DNA of 64,000 nt from Acidocella aminolytica 101 = DSM 11237 (GTDB lineage Bacteria > Pseudomonadota > Alphaproteobacteria > Acetobacterales > Acetobacteraceae): the NCBI RefSeq assembly GCF_900129125.1, contig NZ_FQVJ01000002.1:1-64000 (forward strand), in the 5' to 3' direction. The notes beneath the pieces are model-generated. The model saw nothing but the letters and a program-made list of their open reading frames with translations, ran no database searches and was not told where the DNA came from. Made by a program: the position numbers and the translations under genes. Each line of letters opens with the position of its first letter. Position 1 is the stretch's first letter. Shown here in pieces: positions 1-8,542 of the stretch.

Positions 1-1
1 T

Positions 2-615
2 CGTAGGCTGATGGTCACGCACAAGCGTGATCGGCCGCTGTTTGACAGTGTGACCATTAGGCTCAAATCAAAGGCAGTGACCGTCAAGACCGGTACGCTG
101 GTCGATGCTATGATCATTGCCTCCGCCGCCGAAGACGATGCACGCTGGGTCAAACACAAGGGAAAACCGAGCGTTCATGGCTTCAAGGCGTATGTTGGGG
201 CAGATGCCGATGCTGCATTGGTCGAGGAAGTGTCGGTCACATCTGCTAATATCAATGATGGCAGAGCAGGCCCCGAAGCGCTGCCCGACAATCCCGGCGA
301 GATATTTGCCGACAGCGCCTATCGCGGTAATCACTTCCGTGATGCTGTGCGTGCAAAGGGCGGCATACCGCGGATCGTCGTTACCGGCATTTGGGGGCGC
401 GATGAAAAGGAAACGCTGCGTAAGCTTAAAGAATGGAACCAACCGATCCATCGGGTGCGAGGCCGGATCGAGAAGGTATTCGGAACATGGAAGCGCTGCT
501 ATGGCCGCGCCGCATGCGATGGCGAGGTCTCGCCAAAGCCGCCGTCCAAGTCCACCTCACCGCCATCGCCTACAACCTCAAGCGTGCCATGAACATTCTC
601 GCGGCCCAAGTATGA
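2..615 (+). pseudogene. IS5-family transposase, 3' part, frameshifted
   Basis: This is the C-terminal two thirds of a DDE transposase of the IS5 group; the reading frame is open to the left window edge, so the N-terminus lies outside. Recognisable blocks are VKTGTLVDA, the catalytic D in FADSAYRG and the HRVRGRIEKVFGTWKRCYG block that carries the final acidic residue. Around base 506 one base seems to be missing: the first frame continues as RAACDGE, while the expected ending RRMRWRGLAKAAVQVHLTAI and LKRAMNIL resumes in another frame and stops at 613-615. The gene is therefore probably inactive, unless full-length protein is made by frameshifting. The family call is by recognition of motifs, not by a database hit. 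Confidence 0.85.
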
Positions 616-833
616 AAGCAGCCACCGCTCTGACCAGGGCGGTGGCGACATAGGCCAATCGCCACCGCAAAACAAAAAAACAATACGTTTCAGTGCCCTA
701 CAACAACCCGCGCACAGGTCTCATAAGAGATTATTGGTTATCGCTTTTCGAATAACAAATGGCCGGCTGGCTTATTGATAAAAAAACCCGGCAGATGATA
801 CCACCGGGACTCAAGTTGCGCTGAGGGGAAAGG
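616..833. other. Intergenic, likely IS right flank
   Basis: No gene seen in these 218 bases. GCCACCGC at 621-628 and GCGGTGGC at 639-646 form an 8-bp stem with a 10-base loop just after the transposase stop, and GCCACCGC occurs again at 661-668. The rest is AT-rich. The insertion-sequence end probably lies here, but I cannot place the terminal repeat because the left end is outside the window. Confidence 0.4.
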
Positions 834-2615
834 TTAGAACGCGTCATCCTCAAGGGCCATTAGCGATGCCTTGCCGGATTTGATGGTGAATAGCAGCGCG
901 CCCGCTTGCGGCAGGATACGCTCGGCAAAGAAGCGCGCGGTGGCAAGCTTGGCTTGGTAGAACTCATGGTCCGGGCCGGGTTGCATGGCTTTTTCCGCCG
1001 CGATCTTGGCGGTGCGCATCCACATGAAACCGAGCGCTACCAGACCGAACAGGCGCAGATAATCGGTGGCGGCGGCGCCAGCCTCCTCGGCATCCTTCAG
1101 CGCCTTTTCGGCGATGAAGCCGGTGGCGAGCTGCAGGGCGCCGAAGGCGCGGGCGAAGCCCTGGACCAGCTTGCCAATGGCTGGGTCGTTCTGGTTGGCC
1201 TCAATAAATTCCGCTACTGGATGGAAGAAGCGGCGGAGATTGCGGCCCATATTGGCGGGCATCTTGCGGCCCACAAGATCCAGAGCCTGGATGCCGTTGG
1301 TGCCTTCATAGATCATGGCGATGCGCGAATCACGCACCAGCTGCTCCATGCCGTGGTCGCGGATATAACCATGGCCGCCATAAGTCTGCACGGCGAGGTT
1401 CGCGCTCTCGAAGCCGAGATCCGTGAACAGTGCCTTCACCACCGGGGTAAGCACGGCGATGAACTCTTCCGCCTCAGCCTTTTCCTTCGGGTTCTCGCTC
1501 CGCTCTGCCACGTCCATGATGCCCGCGACCCAAACGCCGAGTGCGCGGCAGCCCTCGTTATACGCGCGCATAGTCATAAGATTGCGGCGGATATCGGGGT
1601 GAACGATGATCGGGTCCGCTGGTTTGTCCGGGTATTTGGCACCGGCCAGGGAGCGGCCTTGCTGGCGGTCCTTTGCGTAGGCGACGGCGCCTTGATAAGC
1701 GGCTTCGCCAATGCCCAAGCCTTGTGTGCCGACCGAGAGGCGTTCGGAATTCATCATCACGAACATTGCCTGCATACCTTTATGGGGTGTGCCGACGAGC
1801 CAGCCGGTGGCGTCATCAAAATTCATCTGGCAGGTGGCGGAGGCTTTGATGCCCATTTTGTGCTCGATGGCCGCACAGCTCACGCCGTTGCGTGCACCAG
1901 GTTTGCCGCTTTCGTCCGACAGGAATTTTGGCACTAGAAAGAGCGAGATGCCTTTAATGCCGGGCGGCGCGTCTGGCAGGCGAGCGAGTACGAGGTGTAT
2001 GATGTTCTCCGACATGTCGTGCTCACCGGCGGAGATGAAGATTTTGGAGCCGGTGAGTTTGTAGCTGCCATTCTCCTGCGGCACCGCCTTGGTGCGCAGC
2101 AGGCCGAGATCCGTGCCGCAATGCGGCTCGGTAAGGCACATGGTGCCCGACCATTCGCCAGAGACTAGCTTGGGTAGGTAAAAATCTTTCAGCTCATCGG
2201 ACCCGTGGCTTTTGAGGGCCAAATAGGCGCCGTGGGAGAGGCCGGGATAAAGACCGAAGGAGATGTTGCAGGCGCAGATCATCTCTTCTACCAGCTTCGC
2301 CACAGTTTCAGGCAGGCCCTGGCCGCCATATTGCGGGTCGGCGTTCAGGGCGCCCCAGCCAGCTTCGTTGAAAGCCTTATAGGCCTCCTTGAAGCCCTTT
2401 GGGGTACGGACGACGCCGTTCTCGTAATGGCAGCCCTCCTCATCGCCGGGGGCGTTGAGGGGCAGCAGCATCTCGGCGCAGAATTTGCCGGCTTCCTCCA
2501 GAACCGTGTCCAGAAGTTCGGGCGTGAACTCCTCGGTGCCGGGCAGCGGCTTGGCGGGGTGCAACTCGTGCAGAACAAAGCGCATGTCCCGCAGGGGCGC
2601 GGTATAGGTTTGCAT
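834..2615 (-). CDS. acyl-CoA dehydrogenase (long form, 593 aa)
   Basis: Flavoprotein that oxidises acyl-CoA to trans-2-enoyl-CoA, the first step of beta-oxidation. The order of domains is an N-terminal helical domain, a middle beta domain (MCLTEPHCGTDL near 159-170, and the KIFISAGEHD stretch near 191-200) and a C-terminal flavin domain with YEGTNGIQ at 436-443; E437 is the expected catalytic base. At 593 residues it belongs to the long acyl-CoA dehydrogenases with an extra C-terminal domain, the group that includes DmdC, so the natural substrate cannot be fixed from sequence. The start has a good AAGGAG site. It is the last gene of the MerR-thiolase-FadN operon, 12 bases after the previous stop, which supports a fatty-acid role. 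Confidence 0.93.
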   Translation of the reverse strand: MQTYTAPLRDMRFVLHELHPAKPLPGTEEFTPELLDTVLEEAGKFCAEMLLPLNAPGDEEGCHYENGVVRTPKGFKEAYKAFNEAGWGALNADPQYGGQGLPETVAKLVEEMICACNISFGLYPGLSHGAYLALKSHGSDELKDFYLPKLVSGEWSGTMCLTEPHCGTDLGLLRTKAVPQENGSYKLTGSKIFISAGEHDMSENIIHLVLARLPDAPPGIKGISLFLVPKFLSDESGKPGARNGVSCAAIEHKMGIKASATCQMNFDDATGWLVGTPHKGMQAMFVMMNSERLSVGTQGLGIGEAAYQGAVAYAKDRQQGRSLAGAKYPDKPADPIIVHPDIRRNLMTMRAYNEGCRALGVWVAGIMDVAERSENPKEKAEAEEFIAVLTPVVKALFTDLGFESANLAVQTYGGHGYIRDHGMEQLVRDSRIAMIYEGTNGIQALDLVGRKMPANMGRNLRRFFHPVAEFIEANQNDPAIGKLVQGFARAFGALQLATGFIAEKALKDAEEAGAAATDYLRLFGLVALGFMWMRTAKIAAEKAMQPGPDHEFYQAKLATARFFAERILPQAGALLFTIKSGKASLMALEDDAF

Positions 2616-2627
2616 GGCCTTTTCTCC

Positions 2628-4916
2628 TTAATTGCGAAGCGGCTTGCCGGTGGTGAGCATTGTTTCAATGCGCGCCAGGGTGCCGTCCTGTTTGATGAGC
2701 CGCGTAAAGGCGGCACGTTCGAGGTTCAGGATTTGTTGTTCCGTCGGGCGGTCGATGATATCAGCGTCTCCGCCGGAGAGTACGCGGCGAAGTTCCCCGG
2801 CCACGACCTCGTCATAAGGCGTGGCAAGGCCTTTCTTGCGGAAATCCTTAACCGCCATTGCAAAGCCCACGCTGCCATCCTCACCGGGAAGCTGATAGGT
2901 AGGGGCTTCGGGCGGGGCGTAGGACACGGCCAAAGCCAGAGCCTTGGCTTTGGCGTCCGTCAGCAGACGGTAGCGGTTCATGGTGATGCCATCTGATTCG
3001 CGCAGGAAGAGAAGTTCCTTGGCGTTGGCCGCCGATTTGCTGACCGTGGCGGTGCTGACCATCTCGAATACTTTTGATGCGGCGGGCATGGGGCCGCGCG
3101 GCATGGCCTTGTTGGCGGCCCAGCGGGCGAGCATTTCCGAGCAGCCTCCCCAGGCGGGAACCAGACCCACCCCGCATTCCACCAGCCCTATATAGGCTTC
3201 CGCATGGGCCTGAATGGCTGAAGAATGCAGGAGAATTTCGCAGCCGCCGCCAACCGCCATGCCAAACGGAGCGGCGACGCTGGGGAAGGGCGCGTATTTC
3301 AGCTTCTTGAAAATCTGCTGGCCGGAGGCGACGAGCTTTTCGATCTCGCTCCAGGCCGCGATGTTAGCGGCGAAGAGGGCGAGGCCGAGATTGGCGCCGA
3401 CGGAGAAATGTGAACCCTCGTTATAAATCACCAGCGCCTTGTGGTTTTGCGGTACGAAGTCGATGGCCTTGTCGAGGAGTTCAAGATTCTGCTGGTCCCA
3501 GCTGTTGCTCTTGGAAGTCAGCTCGAAGCAGAGCACGCCGTCTCCAATGTCCCACACGGCCGCCGAGGCGTTTTTAAGCAGCGGCTTGGCGGTGAGTTTT
3601 ATATCTTCCAGCATCAACACGCCTTCCGGGCGGGTGAGCTTGTGGTAGGCGCCGTCCGTGCCGAGATAGTCACGGTTGGCGCCCTCCTGACGGTAGAAGC
3701 TCTTGCCCTTGGCGGCGGTGAGCAGAGCGGGGACGGGGAAATTGTCCGCCGCTAGCTTCTCGGCCAGCCAGTCTGCGCCGATTTTGTCGATCAGCTCGAA
3801 CGGGCCGAATTTCCAGTTATAGCCAAGGCGCATTGCTTCATCGATGGCGTGCACATCTTCCGCCGCTTCCGGCACCAAGGAGATGGCGTAGGCCAGCGTC
3901 TGGCCCATGACGCGCCAAGCATAGGTGGATTGGGTGAGCAGCTTGCGCAAATCCCGCCCATCCGGTGCCTTGGCTTTTTGTGCTGGGCGGTAATCGGCGG
4001 TTGAAAGGTCGATGGCTTCGCGGCCCTTGGCCCCTTTGCGGTAGAACCCGCCTTTGCCTTTTCGGCCGATATACCCTTCCGCAATCATTTTTTTAATGAG
4101 CGGCAGGTCGCGGTTGGTAGCGTGAAAGGCATCGCCTTGCGGCAGGGTGGCGGCAAGGCTGGCGTTGATGTGGGGCATCAGATCCAGCCCTACGAGGTCG
4201 ATGAGCCCAAATACGCCGGTTTTGGGGATGCCGAAGGGGCGGCCTATGGTGGCGTCGGCTTCTTCAACCGTGAGGCCCGCATCCATGGCCTCGATCACGC
4301 CGGTCTGCAGCCAGAACACGCCGAGACGGTTGGCGATGAAGCCCGGGGAGTCCTTGGCTTTTACCACGCTCTTGCCGAGCATGAGGTCGGCGAAATTTGC
4401 CACCTTTGCGGCAAGATCTTGGTCGGTCTCCGGGCCTGTCACCAACTCCAGCAGGCGCATATAGCGCGGCGGATTAAAGAAATGGGTGATCAGGAAGTCG
4501 CGTCTGAAGCTTTCCGGCAGTCCCTCGGTAAGTTTGGCTAGCGGAATGGTGGAGGTGTTGGAGGACACCGCCGTGCCGGGGCGGCGTACGGCGTCGATTT
4601 CGCGGTAGAGGACCTGCTTGAGGTCCAGACGTTCGATGATGGCTTCCACCACCCAGTCGCAGGAGCCGAGCTGGGGAAGGTCGTCCTCGATATTGCCTGG
4701 CGTGACCAGCTTGGCCGCGCGTTTGGACATAAAGGGCGCGGGCTCGGTTTTGAGCATTTTGGCGATGGCGCCTTCGGCCAGCGCGTTGCGGCTGGGGGCG
4801 TCTGGCTTCACGATGTCCAGCAGCAATACTGGCACGCCCGCATTGGCGAATTGGGCGGCGATGGCCGCCCCCATGGTTCCGGCGCCGATAACGGCGGCTT
4901 TGCGGATGGTTTCCAT
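2628..4916 (-). CDS. 3-hydroxyacyl-CoA dehydrogenase/enoyl-CoA hydratase, FadN type
   Basis: Bifunctional beta-oxidation enzyme of 762 residues. The N-terminal NAD-binding domain has GAGTMG near residue 10, followed by SSNTST and ITHFFNPP with the catalytic histidine, then two C-terminal dehydrogenase domains. The crotonase part is at the C-terminus (AVGGGCEILLHS, then GLVECGVGLVPAWGG with a probable catalytic Glu). This dehydrogenase-first order matches FadN of Bacillus, not FadB/FadJ, where the hydratase comes first. A longer frame extends upstream to 4964, but the ATG at 4916 sits directly before the Rossmann motif and overlaps the thiolase stop as TGATG, so I use it. Substrate range is inferred from the family and the operon. 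Confidence 0.93.
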   Translation of the reverse strand: METIRKAAVIGAGTMGAAIAAQFANAGVPVLLLDIVKPDAPSRNALAEGAIAKMLKTEPAPFMSKRAAKLVTPGNIEDDLPQLGSCDWVVEAIIERLDLKQVLYREIDAVRRPGTAVSSNTSTIPLAKLTEGLPESFRRDFLITHFFNPPRYMRLLELVTGPETDQDLAAKVANFADLMLGKSVVKAKDSPGFIANRLGVFWLQTGVIEAMDAGLTVEEADATIGRPFGIPKTGVFGLIDLVGLDLMPHINASLAATLPQGDAFHATNRDLPLIKKMIAEGYIGRKGKGGFYRKGAKGREAIDLSTADYRPAQKAKAPDGRDLRKLLTQSTYAWRVMGQTLAYAISLVPEAAEDVHAIDEAMRLGYNWKFGPFELIDKIGADWLAEKLAADNFPVPALLTAAKGKSFYRQEGANRDYLGTDGAYHKLTRPEGVLMLEDIKLTAKPLLKNASAAVWDIGDGVLCFELTSKSNSWDQQNLELLDKAIDFVPQNHKALVIYNEGSHFSVGANLGLALFAANIAAWSEIEKLVASGQQIFKKLKYAPFPSVAAPFGMAVGGGCEILLHSSAIQAHAEAYIGLVECGVGLVPAWGGCSEMLARWAANKAMPRGPMPAASKVFEMVSTATVSKSAANAKELLFLRESDGITMNRYRLLTDAKAKALALAVSYAPPEAPTYQLPGEDGSVGFAMAVKDFRKKGLATPYDEVVAGELRRVLSGGDADIIDRPTEQQILNLERAAFTRLIKQDGTLARIETMLTTGKPLRN

Positions 4917-6052
4917 CACACACGCTCCAGAATGGTGGCGATGCCCTGACCGCCGCCGATGCATTGCGTGGCCAGCGCATAGCGCCCGCCGGTGCGAGCC
5001 AGCAGCGATGCTGCCTTGCCGGTGATGCGTGCCCCGGTGGCGCCGAGCGGATGGCCGAGCGCGATGGCGCCACCGTCTATATTCACCTTCGCCAAGTCCA
5101 GCCCTAGGTCACGGATGCAGGCGAGGGACTGGGAAGCAAAGGCCTCGTTAAGCTCGACCACGTCGATATCCGACACTGAGAGGTTTGCGCGGGCCAAGGC
5201 TTTTTTGGTGGCGGTGACGGGGCCAATGCCCATGATCTCCGGCGAGCAGCCCGCTGTGGCGGAGGCGACGATGCGAGCCAGCGGCTTGAGGCCGTGCTTT
5301 GCGGCGTAATCGGCGGAGCAGACCAGCACAGCGGAGGCGCCGTCCGTCAGCGGGGAGGATGTGCCGGCGGTGACGGAGCCGTCTGTGCTGAAGGCGGGTT
5401 TCAGCCCGGCCAGGCCGTCAGCAGTGGTTTCGGGGCGGGGGCAGCCATCCGCCTCAATCTGGCCAGCTTTGGTGGTTATGGGGATGATCTCGTCCTTGAA
5501 ATGTCCGGCCTTGATGGCGGCCGCGGCGCGGCGCTGGCTCTCCACGGCGAATGCCTCCTGTTCGGCACGGGAGATGTTCCATTTCGCCGCCACGTTCTCG
5601 GCGGTTTCGCCCATCCCCATATAGGCAGCGGGAATTTTGGCGTAGAGGGCGGGGTTGGGCAGCGGGTTGAAGCCCATCATCGGCACGCGGCTCATGCTCT
5701 CAACACCCGCGGCGATGAACGCCTCGCCCGCACCGGTGGCGATATGCCCGGCGGCGATGTGGATGGATTGCATGGAGGAGCCGCAGAAATGATTCACAGT
5801 ATAGCCGCCAACGGATTGCGGCAGACCAGCATGAAGGGCGACCAGCCGGGCGATATTCAGGCCCTGTTCGCCCTCGGGGAAGGCGCAACCGAGGATGACG
5901 GCTTCAAGGTCGGAAGGGGTAACGCCCGTGCGGGCGACGAGACCGGCGATGAGTTCAGCGGCAATATCGTCCGGGCGGGTGCGGGCAAGGGCGCCTTTGT
6001 TGGCGAGGGTGAAGGGGGAACGGGCATAGCCCGCGATAACGGCTTGGGTCAC
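4916..6052 (-). CDS. acetyl-CoA C-acyltransferase (3-ketoacyl-CoA thiolase)
   Basis: Thiolase that cleaves 3-ketoacyl-CoA with CoA to acetyl-CoA and a shortened acyl-CoA. From the chosen start it has 378 residues, slightly short but normal for the family. The catalytic set is present: C90 in NHFCGSS, H334 in GHPLGATG and C364 in QCIGGGQG. The frame is open up to 6163, but the extra N-terminus is low-complexity. The GTG at 6052 follows a GGGAGA ribosome site, gives the usual TQAVIAGYARSPF beginning and overlaps the MerR stop as GTGA. It is the second gene of the operon; with the FadN-type enzyme it forms the thiolase half of a beta-oxidation pair. It could also serve in branched-chain or acetoacetyl-CoA metabolism. 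Confidence 0.93.
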   Translation of the reverse strand: MTQAVIAGYARSPFTLANKGALARTRPDDIAAELIAGLVARTGVTPSDLEAVILGCAFPEGEQGLNIARLVALHAGLPQSVGGYTVNHFCGSSMQSIHIAAGHIATGAGEAFIAAGVESMSRVPMMGFNPLPNPALYAKIPAAYMGMGETAENVAAKWNISRAEQEAFAVESQRRAAAAIKAGHFKDEIIPITTKAGQIEADGCPRPETTADGLAGLKPAFSTDGSVTAGTSSPLTDGASAVLVCSADYAAKHGLKPLARIVASATAGCSPEIMGIGPVTATKKALARANLSVSDIDVVELNEAFASQSLACIRDLGLDLAKVNIDGGAIALGHPLGATGARITGKAASLLARTGGRYALATQCIGGGQGIATILERV

Positions 6053-6519
6053 GGTGATCTCCCGATCGGTTTGGCGGCGGCTTTTTTCGCCTGGCCGGTT
6101 TTGGGTTTGGTGTTCAGCGCTGGAGGGGACGGGTGGCCCATTTTCTCCAGCGCCTCCTCGCACTGCAGCTCAATGCTGCGGAGTTCGGTTAAGGTCTGTT
6201 CCAGGGCGTGGCGTTGTTCTTCCAGTTTGTGGATGCGGTTTTGTGCCGCTTTCAACAACGCCTTTGTTTGTTGCCCGTGGGAGGGGTCAATGTCGTAAAG
6301 CTCAAGGTACTCCTTGATCTCCTTGATTGAAAAACCCAGCCGTTTGCCACGCAGAATAAGGATCATACGCGCCCGGTCCCGTTGGGAATAGACGCGCGTT
6401 GTACCCGCGCGGCGCGGGGAGATAAGGCCCTGCGCTTCATAGAAGTGCAGGGTGCGCACAGTGATCCCTAGCTCGGCGCCGAGCTGTGTAACGGTATAGA
6501 GCTGGTCGTTGTGCGACAT
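6049..6519 (-). CDS. MerR-family transcriptional regulator, first gene of the beta-oxidation operon
   Basis: Small DNA-binding regulator of 156 residues. The N-terminal MerR helix-turn-helix is clear (TVTQLGAELGITVRTLHFYE near 9-28, then GLISPRRAGTTRVYS), followed by a long helix that would form the dimer coiled coil. The C-terminus is a short basic Lys/Ala-rich tail with no obvious metal-binding cysteines, so it is not a metal sensor. MerR proteins of this sort (for example LiuR) commonly sense acyl-CoA compounds and control acyl-CoA degradation genes. Here it is translationally coupled to the thiolase by GTGA, so auto-regulation of the whole operon is a reasonable inference. The ligand is not visible in the sequence. 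Confidence 0.88.
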   Translation of the reverse strand: MSHNDQLYTVTQLGAELGITVRTLHFYEAQGLISPRRAGTTRVYSQRDRARMILILRGKRLGFSIKEIKEYLELYDIDPSHGQQTKALLKAAQNRIHKLEEQRHALEQTLTELRSIELQCEEALEKMGHPSPPALNTKPKTGQAKKAAAKPIGRSP

Positions 6520-6557
6520 GGGAGACTCCTGTGAGGCTGGTCTTTTGGCTTACTATT

Positions 6558-6575
6558 AGGTCATTTTATTCACCT
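6558..6575 (-). promoter_or_regulatory. possible MerR operator upstream of the beta-oxidation operon
   Basis: AGGTCA at 6558-6563 and TCACCT at 6570-6575 form an imperfect inverted repeat (five of six positions pair) with a six-base AT-only centre, about 40 bases upstream of the merR start. The position fits a regulator that controls its own operon, but the arms are short and no convincing -35/-10 pair frames them. Treat as a candidate only. Confidence 0.3.
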
Positions 6576-6618
6576 TGTGCATTAGGATGGCGGCCCGACC
6601 ATTCACAATTTTCGTGAG

Positions 6619-7941
6619 TTAAAACTTCATGGTCATACCGGCGGTGATGGAATTGTCCGAGGCGCTGTAGTTGCCAATGAGGGTGCCGCTTGTGGTGGAG
6701 GCGGTGGAGTGAATGCTGCCGCCGGGCGTGAAGACGTGCCCGTAGGCAAGGTCAAAGCTTGTTGTCGGGGTGAGCTTATATTTGGCGCCGAACCCAAGGT
6801 CGTAATGGTTGGCGTCAGGCACGCGGGAGGTACGGTTGGAGTCCGTGACAGGAGACTGGTCGTACGCAAAGCCCGCTTGCAGCATGATCTTGTCGGTTAA
6901 CTGGTAGTTGGTGCCGATACCGGCGAACCACGTGTTGCGCCAGTTCTCGTTGATGACGGTGCTTGGGCTGCCGTTGGTGGGGGTAACGTGCAGGCTGTTG
7001 AACAGGGCCCAATGGGTCCATTGCAAGCTGCCCATAACCGCCCAGGCGGGGGTGATCTGGTGGTAAATGCCAATACCCACCGAGTCCGGCAGCGTGATGG
7101 AAGTGGTGGCGCTGCTGTTGCCCTCTGCTAGCAACGCGGCGGTGGAGGGGCTAAGGGCGGAGTAGATTGCGGGAACCGAGATGCTTTGCGTGCCGGAGAT
7201 GCTGTGGCGAATGCGCGAATGGTAGTCGATACCGATTCGGGTGACGTTGTTAAAGCGGTAGAGTGCACCGATATTGTAGCCGACACCGACATTGCTGCCG
7301 TGGACATCGGCAATTGGGTCCTGCCCGGTCAGGGCGCTAAGTGTGGGGATGTTCAGCGCCTGGGTAAGTCGGGCGTCGAAATACTCGACGACCGGGCCGC
7401 CGCCTACGGAGATATGGTTGTTAAATTTGTATGAAAGCGCGATGCCGAAATCCACCGCGGTAATGCTGGAAACAAGGCTCTGATAGCGACCGACGAAGTC
7501 ACCAGGGTAAGAGGTGCGCTCACCATAGGGGTTCGTGACGCTGAAGCCGAGACGCCAGTCCGGTGCCAGGGCGAAGACGCCAAAAAGCGCACCCGAGGCG
7601 GCTGGTGTAACGGCATTTCCACCTTGCGTACCGCTAACCGTTCCCCCCGTGAGTGGGTTGGTATTGTAGCCGGAAAACGTGGCGGACGGAGAGATATAGC
7701 TGATGTTACCCTCAACCTCATTCTGGTTGAGCAGTGCCATGCCGGCGGGGTTGGTCCAGGCCGTGCTGGCATCGTAAGCCTTGGCCTCGCCGCCGACAAA
7801 AGCATTGCCCAGCCAGTCGGCGGCGCCTTCGCGCAGGCCAAAGCCGGAGGCGTGAGCGCTTTGGGTAAAGGCAAATGCGCTCAATGCGCCGCAGGCTGTC
7901 GCCGCGAGAAGTTTAGCTTTTTGCGAAGCGGTCTTTTTCAT
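6619..7941 (-). CDS. fadL: FadL/OmpP1-type outer-membrane fatty-acid channel
   Basis: Outer-membrane beta-barrel that lets long-chain fatty acids or other hydrophobic compounds enter the cell. The N-terminus is a signal peptide with a Lys-rich start and a probable cut after A31 (SAHA|SGFGLREG). The mature start matches the FadL family hatch region (ASTAWTNPAGMALL near 59-72), and the chain ends in a phenylalanine (TAGMTMKF), as barrels inserted by the BAM machine do. Its 440 residues are normal. It lies upstream of and in the same direction as the MerR operon, and diverges from the fadD group, so it provides the uptake step for the surrounding pathway. Exact substrate is unknown. Confidence 0.92.
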   Translation of the reverse strand: MKKTASQKAKLLAATACGALSAFAFTQSAHASGFGLREGAADWLGNAFVGGEAKAYDASTAWTNPAGMALLNQNEVEGNISYISPSATFSGYNTNPLTGGTVSGTQGGNAVTPAASGALFGVFALAPDWRLGFSVTNPYGERTSYPGDFVGRYQSLVSSITAVDFGIALSYKFNNHISVGGGPVVEYFDARLTQALNIPTLSALTGQDPIADVHGSNVGVGYNIGALYRFNNVTRIGIDYHSRIRHSISGTQSISVPAIYSALSPSTAALLAEGNSSATTSITLPDSVGIGIYHQITPAWAVMGSLQWTHWALFNSLHVTPTNGSPSTVINENWRNTWFAGIGTNYQLTDKIMLQAGFAYDQSPVTDSNRTSRVPDANHYDLGFGAKYKLTPTTSFDLAYGHVFTPGGSIHSTASTTSGTLIGNYSASDNSITAGMTMKF

Positions 7942-8059
7942 GGTCGGGACGTCCTCCTGAGCTTGTATGTCACAGCCTGGGGGTTTTGGCTGATCTTTGT
8001 TGTTGAATAGAGTTGTTACCTGACGTATTGTGTATGGTAAATACCAAAAAGGGATGGAA

Positions 8060-8542
8060 ATGCAAGCATTCGCTTTTAAACGTCACATGAAAATTCTTTT
8101 GACTGCTATTGGTTTATCCTCCGTTTCCGGAATGGCGATGGCGCAAACGAGTCCGGCAGGGTGGTGGATGGACCAGACCGGCAAAGCGGGCATTTTGATT
8201 TCGCCATGCGGCGGCGATTTATGCGGAAAGATTGAATGGTTGAAAGTGCCTTTGGATGCGGCCGGGAAGCCTAAGACAGATATTCATAATAAAAATGCTG
8301 CCCTGCAAAATAGGCCGCTTTGTGGGCTGCCGATTCTGGGCCGTTTTGTGCCGGAAGGCGAGGGGCACTGGAAAGAGGGCTGGATTTATGATCCTGAAAA
8401 TGGAAAAACCTATAAATCGATTATGCATTTAGCCTCCGATGGCACGTTGCATGTGCGGGGGTATGTGGGTATTCCTTTGCTTGGGCGCTCGGAAGTGTGG
8501 ACGCGCCCGGCTGCGCCATTGACGCCTTGCACGGGAAGTTGA
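8060..8542 (+). CDS. secreted DUF2147 protein
   Basis: Small exported protein of about 160 residues. After a signal peptide (KILLTAIGLSSVSGMAMAQ, cut after AMAQ) the mature part is a DUF2147 domain: GWWMDQTGKAGILISPCGGDLCGKI with two close cysteines, then WKEGWIYDPENGKTYKS and a lipocalin-like beta pattern. The function of the family is not known. Starts at 8030, 8054, 8060 and 8087 are all in frame; 8060 has AAAAAGGG at a six-base distance and is chosen. The stop overlaps the fadD start as TGATG, so it is co-translated with the acyl-CoA ligase. A role in handling lipids or the envelope is only suggested by this coupling. Confidence 0.8.
   Translation: MQAFAFKRHMKILLTAIGLSSVSGMAMAQTSPAGWWMDQTGKAGILISPCGGDLCGKIEWLKVPLDAAGKPKTDIHNKNAALQNRPLCGLPILGRFVPEGEGHWKEGWIYDPENGKTYKSIMHLASDGTLHVRGYVGIPLLGRSEVWTRPAAPLTPCTGS

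Noticed and set aside
906-1937. Open frame of 343 codons on the plus strand opposite the acyl-CoA dehydrogenase
   Set aside because: It is a mirror frame of a GC-rich gene, has His/Ala/Gly-rich composition and no recognisable motif or ribosome site.
5294-6298. Open frame of 334 codons opposite thiolase and merR
   Set aside because: Gly-rich shadow frame that crosses two well-supported genes on the other strand.
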